Below, one piece after another: positions 43,536 through 54,968 of a stretch of 64,000 bases of DNA. The DNA is from Linum tenue (taxonomy: Eukaryota > Streptophyta > Magnoliopsida > Malpighiales > Linaceae). How positions within the stretch are numbered: position 1 is the first letter of the stretch; each line of letters opens with the position of its first letter. The notes beneath the pieces were generated by a model, which worked only from the letters and a program-made list of their open reading frames with translations, did no database searches and was not told where the DNA came from. A program made the position numbers and the translations under genes. The stretch spans positions 12,298,150 to 12,362,149 of the forward strand of contig CAMGYJ010000004.1 of assembly GCA_946122785.1 (NCBI GenBank), read 5' to 3'.

Positions 43536-45370
43536 TTAAACAGTAACTGTTCCCCTCCTTTTCCCTCCCTTCCCCACTATTGCTTTTTTCGGAAACGACG
43601 GAAACCTCCTCGGTTCCCCAACTCTCTTTAGTTATCTTTCCTTCCCCTCCTTTTCCTTTCTAAAAAAACAGAGTGTAAGGATCTTTGATAATGGAAATAG
43701 TTTAGGGGTATATATTGTTAGTCATTGCAAGTAGAATGAATCGAGTTTCGACCATGCTTGATGGAGATTGGACGTAAAATCTATTAAAAAAGGGCATGTT
43801 TAATAACTTGTCTATAATCCTAACACAGAAGGTGTTTAATTCTGAATTTTCATCTTTTTGAGTAAATTTGGGAAGAGCATTGTGTCCTTTTAATTAATAA
43901 AAGCTCGTATTGTATTAGGAACCGCAACCTTTGTTAATCATACTAATGGACAAAGAGATTTCATAGGAAATACTTTTTAGACCAAGTATTATATTATTAG
44001 TGTTAATTAGAAAATATCATTTTCTGAAATTGTGGCCGAGGGTTCTGCATGTGTATGTTGGTTTAGTTTGTTTATTTTATTTTATTATAGGTTAAGTGTC
44101 TGAGGCTGGAAAAAGAAATTCGTGGGAATTTTTTGAAAACCAATTATTATATGAGAGCAGATATGGTACAAAACTCTGGTGTGCAAAATCCTACAATACC
44201 TGGTTATATCATCGTTTCAATACATTATACGATTATATAACAAATTATTATATGGGAGCGAATAGGAAAAAAACTCTTGCTTGCAAAATCCCGATCGTAT
44301 CATCGTATCACGACATGATGATGTGATGATACGAAACCTTATTATATTATTAGTTACAGTAAGGAAATATGACTTTTTGAAATTATGGTCGAGAGTTGTG
44401 CATGTGTATATAGGTTTAGTTTGTTTATTTAATTTTACTATAAGGTTAAGTGTTTGATGCAAATTCTTATATGCGTGAATTTGCTAATTAACTAATTTTT
44501 TATAACTTAGCTTAAACAAACCAAACAATTTTCAATTATAACTTTGGATTTTAGGTTTTTTCGTAAATATGATACAAAATAAAAGATTTCAACGTGTTAA
44601 TGAGAATTGATAAGGGTGAGGAGATTTATGAATATAATTATTAATGATTGTCTAATTAATTATTAGTTTATTCCTCAATTCTTCTATTAGGTATTTGTTT
44701 TCTCTTAAAGTGATAAATGTAGATCACAATCTCCATCTACTAGAAATTCAAATTTTATATCAAGATATTAGATGATTTATTTTCTAGATTTTTTTCGGAC
44801 AACGATAAAAATATTATTAGATCATACCACCTTAAACCTAGGTTTGTACCTTATAATTTTATTTTACCATAGCGGCAAATTGGCAACTCCATTTGCTTTC
44901 TTTTATCATAACTTTGCTTGGTTTGATCAAATATTAATGGGAGAATTTTGTTAGTATGATGATATTTCTTATCGAAACTTTCTTTGAGTACACTAACATA
45001 TTATTTTGTCTGCTATACCTGCTTTAGTATATTTTTGACTTTTTGAAGTTAATTCATACTGTTATTGAGTACTATATTTGTTGATGCTATGCCTCGAGAA
45101 ATTATTCACCTTGGAGAATCATCTAATTGATAAAACAATGCTATGGTACGATCTTCAAACAACCAAGTAAAAGTGATGGGATTTTGGAGCATAACCTCCT
45201 TTAGTTACGGTTGGCACAAATCTCAAGCCAATTTCTTCCAAATTCAGTGGACTATATCTCATTCGTTTCAAATCCGATTCTAAAAAACTTTGGTTAGACT
45301 AACCATATTAATTGAAACTTGCCAAGGAAAAGTTGAAGAAGACTATGATGAGTAATTTTATAAGACTTAT
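43536..45370. other. AT-rich non-genic region with a diverged direct duplication
   Basis: Segments 43990-44105 and 44340-44460 align (TATATTATTAGT..., CATGTGTAT...GGTTTAGTTTGTTTATTT, GGTTAAGTGT), and within the intervening part ATTATTATATG..GAGC..CAAAATCC occurs twice (44145-44195, 44241-44292). Nothing else is recognised. Confidence 0.5.
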
Positions 45371-46067
45371 TGACACGCTAAAACACAACACCAAACTGCG
45401 ACCAAGTGTAATCGTAGTCCGGAAATGTAGTAAAGTGGCAAGCTCTATTTGTCAACCCGGGGTCTAGATCTATTGCCTATTCCGTGATTATCTATTATCT
45501 AGCAAACTAAGTCGAGTGATTGTGATTTTAAGTAAAAGCAGTAAGAAAGCAGGAATTGGTTCGAAGTTCTTTAGCAAGGGAAGAGTCACTCATGAATGAG
45601 TCCCCCTAGCTCCTTAGTTAGGCCAAGGTTGTAATTACACTGGGTTGATTAACTGTTGATTAAACTACGGAAGATCCGACAGTAGCTTGGAATCTCTTAA
45701 GCTGACCATGCCCTCTCAGGCAGACTAACCGGCAGGCGACTAGCCTTCACCGGGATAGACTGATGAGGCAATAAACACAGAACTCCACTACTGGAATTGG
45801 ATTCCAGTACAAAGCAGTAAATCGATTAAATCTCGTATAACCAATCTACCACTACCGATTGATGAAGCTCTAACAGCCTAATCAGATTCTATTTATCTCA
45901 GGTTGCAGCAGAAATCAAGAAAAGATTATCAGGCTTCAATTGACTCAATGAATCATGCATCAATCGATTAAAATCAATCAGTATATCAATCCCAAGTCAT
46001 TATAATCAAGGTTTCTAACACATGGAACTAGGGTTCTTCATACCCAAGTGAGAGAAAGTTCTACTCC

Positions 46068-46104
<37 letters not shown>

Positions 46105-46753
46105 CACAAATCAGAGCAGTCATACTCATAAAGATGGGGATAATCTGCTCTGGGATGTCGATCTTCACTCCTAGGGATGCAATCTGGGCTTCAATGGTGA
46201 GAAATTCACTCCAAATAGCTCCTAGGGTTTGTTCTTCGCACTTTCTCTCTCTAAAGCTCCGTTTTTTTGCTCAAAAACTCGATTCCCTCTCCTTTGGCTT
46301 GAATCTGCCTTAAAAGCCCGATTTTGGGCAAAACACGGTCGAGGACAGGGCTGTGTTTTTCTTTTGCCCGTCCGTGTTCTCGCCACGTGTTGAAAACACA
46401 CCCGCGTCAGCCTATAACACGGTCGTGCCCACTAATTGACACAGCCGTGTTTTACTCCAGTGGTGCCCGTGTTTTGGTCTTCTCAGCAGCCTCCAAAAAC
46501 ACACTCTCGGCATAAAAAGCACAGTTTGAGACACGGTCGTGTTCTTCAGGCCTCCTGCCCGTGTTTTGACCTCAGCTCGACCGAATGACCTCCAAACGCC
46601 CCGAAACAAGTGCCTAGCCTTCCTTTTGACGTCTAGGACCTGAAATGTGACAAAGTAGCACAACCCAGCGTAAAATAGGCCAAAAATGCACGACTACGTG
46701 CCGCAAACGGATGAGAACTAAGGGTGCAAACATGTGCAAATAAATCATTATCA
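45371..46753 (-). mobile_element. Solo LTR, Athila-related (1383 bp)
   Basis: Plus-strand ends TGACACGC...ATTATCA with exact CTTAT duplications (45366-45370, 46754-46758). On the minus strand it is colinear with the Athila LTR at 15927 (initial TTGCACATG, the GAACCCTAGTT region, the AACCCGGGGTC region, the CACTTGGTCGCAGTTTGG end) but diverged; its palindrome-like words are CACGGTCGTG rather than CACACGGCCGTGTG. A (GA)14 run lies at 46071-46099. Confidence 0.92.
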
Positions 46754-47470
46754 CTTATACAACAACATCAAAGACATAGTAGTTGGTAACAATCTACCTC
46801 TACTCTTCTATTGTTTTTAACTTCAAGTTCATTTATTCGAGGGAAAACAACATACCCACTAAAACAAAAGTTTTTGACCAAATAGCATATCTCTATTGTT
46901 GTTATTTTATAGATTCATGGTTAGTTGCAATGACACGACCCGATCCTTTTTCAAAACCAAACCACAACTCAAATCATAAACCGGTTACTCCGAAGCAACC
47001 CAAACCACATTTTAAATAAACAAACTGACATCATTTAAGAATTTTTAACGAAAAGCCCCAACACTTGGGCAAAATTCTCAATCTCAAACACTTAAAACGA
47101 CTTAACACATAATCTTCAGTTTATACTAATAACCATGAAACAGAATAATTAACTAATCTAACTTGACTCCTCACAAGATTTCCGATATCCCGTCGACGAT
47201 GGTACTGCTGCTCGCCTCGCCCTGCTTCTTCTCGTGATCCACTTCTGCTAGACTATCCTCAACCTGGTGAGTGAGAAGGGGTCAGTCTCGTCGTTACTTC
47301 CTAAGGTCTTTGCTCTAGGCAAACTCCTTACCAAACACATTATTAGGGGAAAGCCTTCCTAGCATGAAAGTCGTTCTCGCTTTCTGCTCTTAAATAACCA
47401 TTCTTGTCAACTCATTTCAACATTAACTCATAAAAGTGCTCGCCTTCTATCCTTAACTCAAACACAAAAC

Positions 47471-47640
47471 ACTAGGACCACCGCGTTACGTCTCGTCGTC
47501 CGGTGTCCTACCCTAGTATGCCAACCGCGTTACGTCTCGTCGTCCGGTTGCATACCCAAACTCGGCAATGGCACTGCGTTACGTCTCGCCGTCCAGTCCA
47601 TGCCCGTCAACTACTGCGTTACGTCTCGCCGTCCAGTAGT
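47471..47640 (+). repeat. Four tandem hairpins with a conserved 17-nt loop
   Basis: The loop CGTTACGTCTCGYCGTC occurs four times, at about 47484, 47527, 47577 and 47617, each flanked by arms that pair with each other but differ between modules: ACCG/CGGT with outer ACTAGG/CCTAGT pairing; TATGCC-AACCG/CGGTTGCATA; GGCAATGGCACTG/CAGTCCATGCC; ACTACTG/CAGTAGT. Changing stems with a constant loop is the pattern of covariation and suggests a selected structure in RNA or single-stranded DNA. Confidence 0.8.
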
Positions 47641-48011
47641 GACCCAACCGCCCGGGGGTTCCTCATACCATCAATCCATACAATATCACATACATTCATA
47701 CATAGCACAACGCGTGCCTCCACCCTTACATGCGGTGGGATGCCTCGCACACATATTGCGCATACTAGAAAAATTAACTAAATAATAACTTGAACGAAAA
47801 GCGGAAACTAAAAGACCTACGACAGAGATTTTACCCCCTTTACACTTACCTCTTTAGTCGCATCAACGTCTGCATTCTCACGCTCAAGCCCCGCGCGTTT
47901 TTTCCCTTTTGGCTCCTCCTCTATCGATTCATCGTTTCTATCTTCACCGTCACTCGATCAACAATCACCTCTACTACCCTTCCTCTTCGATTTCCCGCCA
48001 ATTAGACTATC

Positions 48012-48269
48012 TTATTTTCTGCCCACGTTATCCCTCTCCAAGAAATCTCGCTCAATGAGTGACTCGATCCGCTTCTTGATCTCGGTCGGATTTGGCAGGA
48101 ACCGTTGCTGAAGTTGCTTCGTGACCTCGCTGATTAGGTTTTTGTGATCCAATACCCTCCTCGACTTCATGATCCTAACTAATGCAGCTTCAATCTGTGG
48201 CTTCCTGTCCTCTTCCACTCGCTGCCGTGTCTCTTGCTTCTCGGGTTCTGATTCCTTTTGTGCAACCAC
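48012..48269 (-). pseudogene. Cullin C-terminal (neddylation) domain fragment in the LTR, copy 1
   Basis: An 85-codon minus-strand frame reads [18 protein letters not shown], then [20 protein letters not shown] and [20 protein letters not shown]. This is the cullin winged-helix/Nedd8 domain, closest in my memory to plant CUL3, a scaffold of BTB-type ubiquitin ligases. The lysine modified by NEDD8 (IMKSR, residue 35) is kept. The frame ends with TAA just before the usual LYRYLA tail, so the last residues are replaced. It starts where CUL3 genes may have a splice acceptor, so it looks like a captured 3' exon. It lies in the sense strand of the element. Confidence 0.88.
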
Positions 48270-48477
48270 CGTTGTTCTGCTAGGGTGGAAAAATAATGGA
48301 GGCTCGGCCCCTAGGACCGCCCCACTTTATACATTTTTTTAAATAAATAAAGTAATAATAATAATAATATTATTATTATTATTTTTAACCCGCAGTTGTA
48401 ACTCTTAGTACGTAACCGCCAATCCAACCGATCACGTATTAAGGTCGAACCTAAATCTAAAATACCGGGGTGTTACA

Positions 48478-49336
48478 TTTCCCCCACCCTTACAAAAAAA
48501 TTTCGTCCTCGAAATTTGCCCAGAACTCGTCCTTCTATCAACACCCTTCTTATGCTTCTTTCCCACGATCATCTATTCCTACTATAACAACTTCGTTGGT
48601 ACCTTTTGCTCAAATAAGTTTCCTTAGCTTGCAGCACTCGTGTAACCATAAGTGTCTCACTGCCCTTTTTACTTCTCAGCTTGATCCAAACATGGTGAAA
48701 CAAAATGTCAATCCGGCTTGTCATGTTGATCCAATTCTCCTGGTAGTTGATGTTGAACCTAAATCCAAAATCAAGACATCACATTTCCCCCCTCCTTAAG
48801 AAAAATTTCGACCTCGAAATTTGTTCGTTGTGACGACTCCAAGTTTCACTTGTGATAATCTCTTTGCAAGGAGTTGTACCTCCTTTCTAGCCTTGATGTA
48901 TTGATCCCCTTGACATCTTGTTAGGCTCCCTATGATATACTTAGTTCCTCCTTTTCTTGCTTAGGTGGCCCTAGTATTTTTTTCAAAGTCTAACTTTCAG
49001 CTGCTCCTTGGGGTTGTAGCCCTATGTTCAATTCTCATGAACTCCACGACCCTTCCTTGCACCCTTTCCTCTCGATTATGGCGACATTTGCCATAACTCC
49101 TTGGCTCTACCAGTCGATGTACTACCTGCTTGGCTCCTTCCAGAACCTTATTCTGATCAGCTCACATCCCCAAAGAATATGAGCTACCTTGACCCTCCTC
49201 TTATCACTCATGAAGGGGTTTCACTAAACGATCCCTCTAGGAACCTGCTCCTTCTCCTTCCCAAGACGTATCATAACCCCATAGGGCATCCTAAAGTTAT
49301 TTTCTTATCATGATTAGAGTATACTAGAGATTCTAA
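48478..49336 (-). other. Remaining interior of the Tekay-type element
   Basis: Next to the LTR is the polypurine tract (GGTGGGGGAAA, minus strand) and TTCGAGGACGAAATTT, the usual 3' coding end of Tekay elements. A second, similar LTR-end plus polypurine arrangement (GAACCTAAATCCAAAATC...ACATTTCCCCCCTCC) occurs at 48749-48800, as if a related LTR end had been duplicated or inserted. The rest has no long frame and may be pol sequence too decayed to recognise. Confidence 0.6.
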
Positions 49337-49591
49337 ACTCAAACACAAAACACTAGGACCATCGCGTTACGTCTCGTCGTCCGGTGTCCTACCCTAGTAT
49401 GCCAACCGCGTTACGTCTCGCCGTCCGGTTGCATACCCAAACTCGGCAATGGCACTGCGTTACGTCTTGTCGTCCAGTCCATGCCTGTCAACTATTGCGT
49501 TACGTCTCGCCATCCAGTAGTGACCCAATCGCCCGGGGGTTCCTCATACCATCTATCCATACAACATCACATACATTCATACATAGCACAA

Positions 49592-51045
49592 TGATGACTC
49601 GATATTTGCACATGTTTTCCCCTTTGTTTCTTGATAGTTTAAGCTTGCATTATCGCTTCTTTGGCCTATTTTACTCTAGGTTGTGTTCCTTTGTCACATT
49701 TCAGGTCATAACACATAAAGTGAAGCATAGGCGCAAGTTTCAAGTCAACCAGAGATCAATTGGCGATTCGGGAGAAGAAACTCTGGCATGACCTGAAGAA
49801 GAATGGATTTATACCTCACTTTATGGACAAAGAATCATGCAAGCTTATCGTGAAAAGAAAGAGGATGAGACTACGAACTTCTGGGATCAAACGGCGACTG
49901 ATTCAGAGTCTGGACGAGGGAGAAACGAAGCATTGAATATAGGGGAACACGTTCGGCAGTAAAAACACGGGCGCGCCTAAATCAAAACACGGCTGTGTTC
50001 CTGGACCGTGTTTTTACTGCCGAGGCTTGATCCAAGATTGTCCTGCGCTGACTCAAAACACGGGCGGGCAAAACCAAAGCACGGTCGTGCCCTCGACCGT
50101 GTTTTGGCCAGGGTCAGCCTTTTTAAGCAGATTTGAGCCAAAGGAGAAGGGGTTCCAAGTTTTAGAGAGACAGAGCGAATTCCTAGAGAGAGAAAGAGAC
50201 AAACCAGAGTTCCCAAGTGTCATAGCTTGATCTTCATCGCCATTGGAGCCCGGCTTGAGCTTGGAGAAGTGCCGATCGACGACCAGGAGCAGAAACTCAT
50301 TCTTTACAGTATGATTTCCGCATCTGAATCTCCTTTTGCTTCTCTCTCCATGGAGTAGTTTCCCCATTCATCTGGGTATGGAGAACCCTAGATTTGTATG
50401 TTAGGTCTGATTGTATGAACCCAAGTACAGATTTTATGAGTTGATTATATTCGATTGAGGCTTGAATGATTGTATGACTTGAATCCTGATCAAATTCCCG
50501 TTGTTTTTGCTTTAACCTAGAATGAGAATATCTGTCTAGGTTGATAGAGCACCCTTAATTGAAGGTAGGGAATTGGCAACTTTAGTCGAGGGGCCAATTC
50601 ACTATTCTGTACCGAATTCAATTCGGTAGTAGAGGTTTGGTTCGTTAGGACCTCAATCTGTGTACTCCGGTGGAGGTTAGTCGCCCGCTGGAGACTCAGA
50701 TTGAGAGGGTCTGTAGACCTTTAGTCGAGACTTCAGACTTTTTAAGAACCTCCCGCAGTATAACTGTCATAAAACTGAACTTGGTAAATTGCAATCCGGC
50801 TTAACTGCAGTCTAGGGGGAACCATATCCGGGTGACCTCTCTCGACTTGAAAACAACCGTTTAACTTGCTTTGTTTGTTTGTTAATTTGGCTTTGCACTA
50901 AAGTTTCACTGCTGGATAACAAGAATTCGCCAAGTAGTCATCAAATCTAGGACCCGGGTTGACATTAAAACCCAAACCCGCTATACTACGCTTTAGGAAG
51001 TGGTTACACTTGGCCAATTTCTGGAGTGACAGTAGGAGTGAGTCA
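49592..51045 (+). mobile_element. Solo LTR, Athila-related (1454 bp), in the Tekay LTR
   Basis: TGATGACTCGATATTTGC...GAGTGAGTCA with exact CACAA duplications (49587-49591, 51046-51050). It shares the Athila LTR layout (TTGCACATGTTTT start, ACACGG/CGTGTTTT words, GGAGTAGTTT..TGGGTATGGAGAACCCTAG, CCCGGGTTGA near the end) but is a distinct subfamily from both other LTR sets. Confidence 0.92.
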
Positions 51046-51351
51046 CACAACGCGTGCCTCCACCCTTATAGGCGGTGGGATGCCTCGCACACATATTGCG
51101 CATACTAGAAAAATTAACTAAATAATAACTTGAACGAAAAGCGGAAACTAAAAGACCTACGACAGAAATTTTACCCCCTTTACACTCACCTCTTTAATCG
51201 CATCAACGTCTGCATTCTCACGCTCAAGCCCCGCGCGTTTTTTCCCTTTTGGCTCCTCCTCTATCGGTTCAGCGTTTCTATCTTCACCGTCACTCGATGA
51301 ACAATCACCTCTACTACCCTTCCTCTTCGATTTCCCGCCAATTAGACTATC

Positions 51352-51609
51352 TTATTTTCTGTCCACATTATCCCTCTCCAAGAAATCTCGCTCAATGAGT
51401 GACTCGATCCGCTTCTTGATCTCGGTCGGATTTGGCAGGAACCGTTGCTGAAATTGCTGCGTGACCTCGCTGATTAGGTTGTTGTGATCCAATACCCTCC
51501 TCGACTTCATGATCCTAACTAATGCAGCTTCAATCTGTGGCTTCCTGTCCTCTTCCACTCGCTGTCGTGTCTCTTGCTTCTCGGGTTCTGATTCCTTTTG
51601 TGCAACCAC
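51352..51609 (-). pseudogene. Cullin C-terminal domain fragment in the LTR, copy 2
   Basis: Same 85-codon frame as 48012-48269 with a handful of replacements ([14 protein letters not shown] against HKNLISEVTKQLQQ; NVDRK against NVGRK). At these sites copy 2 looks closer to cullins at HNN and DRK, whereas copy 1 is closer at TKQLQ, so both LTRs have changed since insertion. The NEDD8-acceptor lysine is present here too. Both copies remain fully open. Confidence 0.88.
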
Positions 51610-51812
51610 CGTTGTTCTGCTAGGGTAGAAAAATAATGGAGGCTCGGCCCCTAGGGCCGCCCCACTTTATACATTATTTTAATAAATAAACTAATAATAT
51701 TTTTATTTTTATTTTTAATCCGAGGTTGTAACTCTTAGTACGTAACCGTCAATCCAACCGATCACGTATTAAGGTGGAACCTAAATCTAAAATACCGGGG
51801 TGTTACATGCAA

Positions 51813-52707
51813 GTTGTAGACAACATTGTTTATTACACCCCAAAAAAAAAAGACAACATTGTTTAATCTAACTTTGTTGCTTTGTATCGCGAGTGAGCTA
51901 GATTTTTTTGGAATCTCTAGAAAGAAACTATTCAAGGACAGTGACAAAATAAGAGAACCTTCACGTGCTCATCCCATACAAATTGAGAGCATGAAGTTAA
52001 ATTTTCACATCAAGCTCACCGATTATAACATCTCTACCCCATAAGTGGGTACACAGTTTGGCAATAATGTTTTACATCGAGTAACAAATAGTGTAGTCGT
52101 CTTATAAAATTTTGAGGATTCAATCTCCTTGCATGAATTTTGTTTTTACTTTAAGTAAGGACTTCTGTCAATAAATCTCCTTCGAAAAATTAGTAAGGTT
52201 ATTATATTGTTAATGACATTCACTCGGCCAATGAGCGGACCCTAACCTAGTATATAGGTAATTTTGATTTGAAACACAGTGAAGGGATCATAATTTATGG
52301 GGAAAACTGCAAAACACAAACTTAATAAATCAAATTCCAGTAATGCAACACTTCAAAAAAAAATATATTTCTCAAAATATAAAAGTTTGGGTTGTTCTCC
52401 AGTGAACTAGAAGGAGGATCAGGGGATAGAACGACGAACCGCATGAAGATTGTTGTTCTTCTAAAATCTCAAATTAATCCTTATATTATATCTCATTCGT
52501 TGTACATCATATTTTAAAAATAAATTGTATAGAAAAATCATATTTTTGTGTTTTAAAAAATATACAATTTTTGAAATATGTCATCTTACCACTATCATAT
52601 CATGATACCACTATCATATCATGATATTATCACAGTGATATTAGCATCGTATGGCCGTGTATGATGATATTGTGAGTCTTATCATAGTTGTAAGTTCATG
52701 ATATTAG
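51813..52707. other. Non-genic AT-rich region
   Basis: No gene or element ends recognised. A short duplication CCACTATCATATCATGATA occurs twice in tandem at 52591-52627. Scattered short frames have no family signal. Confidence 0.5.
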
Positions 52708-52711
52708 GGCT

Positions 52712-53545
52712 GGGAATCCGATCACGATTTTCCGGTTAAACCGAAAACCGGGAAGTTTAAACAGTCCCGGTTTTAACCGAAAACCGGATTCCCAACTACC
52801 CAATCCAATTGTCGGTCACTTAGGTGCTGAGAAGAACTGGGTCAGTCCGATCCGGTTCAAAATCGAAAAACTGGGTAAAATCGGATGTCATACAAAACCC
52901 AGCCTAGCCTTAGTTTTCAACAGATCAGGCCCATATTAGACGAAGCCCATTTTTCGATTTCCAATTCTCATCCCAGCAGCCACCAATCCATTAGCTCTAG
53001 GGTGAGAAACCCTATTATCCACTTTCCAATTTCCATTTCCCATTCGGCAGTTTCCCCCTTCATCTCCCTCCCTCTCGCCGCTGACCGCTGCTACCTCCTC
53101 CACGAGAAAGCGATCCCTCGGCTGTGGTTCAAGAAAATATGGCGGATGACGAAGCGGCTCTTGACGAGTGACGACCACGACCAAGAGACGACACCATCAT
53201 TTCCATTTTCAAATTCTCGTCCCACGACTATCGCCCGACTTCCGTCGATCTCCGTTCGAGTTCGAGAGCAGCCGATCTCCCCGTCGATCTCCCGAGCTCG
53301 TGGTCTACCAAAGGAAAACTCTGCCCCTTCTCCTTCTCCCGTCGAGCATCGGGACGAGTCTACCCAGACTCCGACGACGAACTCAGTCTCACCATTCCAG
53401 TCTCCGGTCAAGATGGTTTTCCGGTCAAAATCGGACCAAACCGTATCTCATCTAATCCGATTTGGTTAAAACCGTGTACCAATCCAATCCCGTCTTCAGT
53501 CACGAGTATGCCCAATCCGGTTGTAAAAAACCGGGTCAATCCTGT
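52712..53545. mobile_element. hAT-like remnant with ACCGG-rich ends and a GC-rich middle
   Basis: Starts TAGGGCTGGGAATCCG and is dense in AACCGGA / CCGGTTTT words up to about 52870 and again at 53404-53545, the subterminal style of other hAT elements here. The middle (52885-53400) is genic in composition and holds a 194-codon S/P/R-rich frame on the plus strand, open on the minus strand too. That frame has no recognisable domain; it may be a captured 5' exon. A right terminus and duplication were not found. Confidence 0.45.
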
Positions 53546-54404
53546 CCGGTTTAAACAATTTCTTTAATATCTCAAAGTTTCCCTTTCAAAACAACTTTTC
53601 ACACTAGTATTATACTGGGGCAACTGTTTGTACCATCTAGATCATCGGGACAGAAGGGACCTGTGGAAGACAGGGATGCCCCCCGGATTATTCTACGATG
53701 ATCAAGTCAGTATTATGTAGAGAGAAAGTATAGAGAGAGAATCAAAGTGTAAAGTGAGGGCGGAGTAGTTGAGTCCCTTCCTTGGAGGGCTTGGAAGCAC
53801 TTATATAGTTGTAGCACGCATCAAGCAACACGCGACACTGGTTATGCGTCATGGTTGGGCGTCATCGGTTGCACGTCAGGGGCGCCACTTGTTGGCGTTA
53901 CTGTTGGTGCTCTGGCTGGTTCTCCACTACTTAGTCCCGATTGGCATCGTTGTTAGTGCTCCTAATTGAGTGCGCTACTACTAAATCTCGATTTGCATCA
54001 TTGTTAGTGCTCCTAATTGAGTGCTCCAATACTTAGTCTATGCGCATCATTTATAGCACTTTGAATCGGTGCTTTACTACTTAGTCTTTTCGTGGCCGAC
54101 TTAATTAGTAACTCCCCGACAGCAACTTTTCTAGGAAAACAATACCTGCTCATTTTTTCACCCTAAAAATATAATAATAATTCTGCTAGCTAGCTGCTTG
54201 TATTCACCCTGCTGCCCTCCATATATAACATAGGGGGAGAATTTCATTTATAACGTGGTAATAACCAATATTAATGTTGTCAGCTCGATTTAGCTCGTTG
54301 ACCCGATTGAGCAAGTGAATTGATGGTTAATCGCCTGGCTGTTTTAGTCCATTTTAGTTCGTATATATGAAAAAGTCATAATACTGTTCATACATTTATA
54401 AATT
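53546..54404. repeat. Non-genic region with a degenerate 50-70-bp tandem repeat
   Basis: Between about 53920 and 54100 the words GTTAGTGCTCCTAATTGAGTGC and CTACTACTTAGT / CTACTACTAAAT recur three times. The rest shows no gene. Confidence 0.5.
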
Positions 54405-54960
54405 TAGAGGTGACAAAAATATCTATAACCGTGGATATCCGCCCGAATTCGACCTAATCGGGTAGGGTAAAACCCGAACTCGAAGGACTTTTAGTGGGTA
54501 CGGGTAAAACTCGAACCCGAATATTGCGGGTATTGGGTGGACGTGGTTTTCTCACTATCCAACCCGAATCCGCCCGATTATACACATGCATATGTATTTT
54601 GTCTACAAATAATCAATATTTTTCTCTAACATATTTTACATTTAGCATATAAATATAATATTTTTATGAAATTGTGTTGTGTTAATTAATTTTCTTCATT
54701 CTAGTGAATTATTGTCGTACTTTTTGTCTTACGTAACATGAGAATACGTGTGAATATTAACATATTGGATGGAGTTATAAAGAGAAACTATTACCCATGG
54801 ATAATCGTGGATACCCAAAACCTAAACGGGCAAGGCACGGTTTGGATTTTCTACTCGTTTCTCATATGGGTATGGGCATGGGTAAAACCAGAACTACTTA
54901 GGGTAGGGTAACGGATATGCATGCACTATCCGTCCCCAACCCGACCCATTGTCATCCCTA
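54405..54960. mobile_element. hAT MITE (556 bp)
   Basis: Ends TAGAGGTGACAAAAAT and ATTGTCATCCCTA with an exact 8-bp duplication TATAAATT (54397-54404 and 54961-54968). Subterminal CCCGAA/GGGTA words on both sides. It is the intact relative of the element at 841-1588, sharing the AAACTATTACCCATGGATAATCGTGGATA interior. Confidence 0.92.
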
Positions 54961-54968
54961 TATAAATT

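Larger units (their letters stand above)
46931..48477 (-). repeat. 3' LTR of the Tekay-type element (1547 bp)
   Basis: Complete LTR. Besides normal LTR ends it contains four hairpin modules (47471-47640), a cullin fragment (48012-48269) and an (AAT)n/(ATT)n tract near 48345-48385. Confidence 0.88.
46931..51807 (-). mobile_element. Tekay-type chromovirus remnant, nearly all internal sequence lost
   Basis: Exact TGCAA duplications (46926-46930, 51808-51812) flank TGACACGACCCG...GGTGTTACA. The left LTR is complete (46931-48477); the right LTR is truncated on its left (from about 49337) and carries a solo LTR. Only about 860 bp of interior remains, beginning on the minus strand with the GGTGGGGGAAA polypurine tract and the FEDEIF-type end of a Tekay/Del polyprotein. 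LTR ends TGTAACACCCCGG and GGGTCGTGTCA (minus strand) are typical of that group. Confidence 0.87.
49337..51807 (-). repeat. 5' LTR of the Tekay-type element, truncated and interrupted
   Basis: Matches 47455-48477 from AACTCAAACAC to GTGTTACA, but is split by the solo LTR at 49592-51045 with CACAA duplications. The portion corresponding to 46931-47454, and the primer site, are missing, so a deletion joined this LTR to internal sequence. It carries its own hairpin set (49350-49525), slightly decayed, and cullin copy 2. Confidence 0.88.

Noticed and set aside
47471..47640. Regularly spaced repeats that could be mistaken for a CRISPR array
   Set aside because: The setting is a plant LTR retrotransposon, the same cluster is in both LTRs, and the spacers are the hairpin arms rather than unique sequence.
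48012..51609. Two functional cullin genes
   Set aside because: Only the last 85 residues are present, both copies lie in LTRs and the conserved terminal tail is missing.
52885..53469. 194-codon plus-strand frame as a host gene
   Set aside because: It is S/P/R-rich, open on both strands, lacks any domain and lies between hAT-type subterminal repeats; at most a captured exon.
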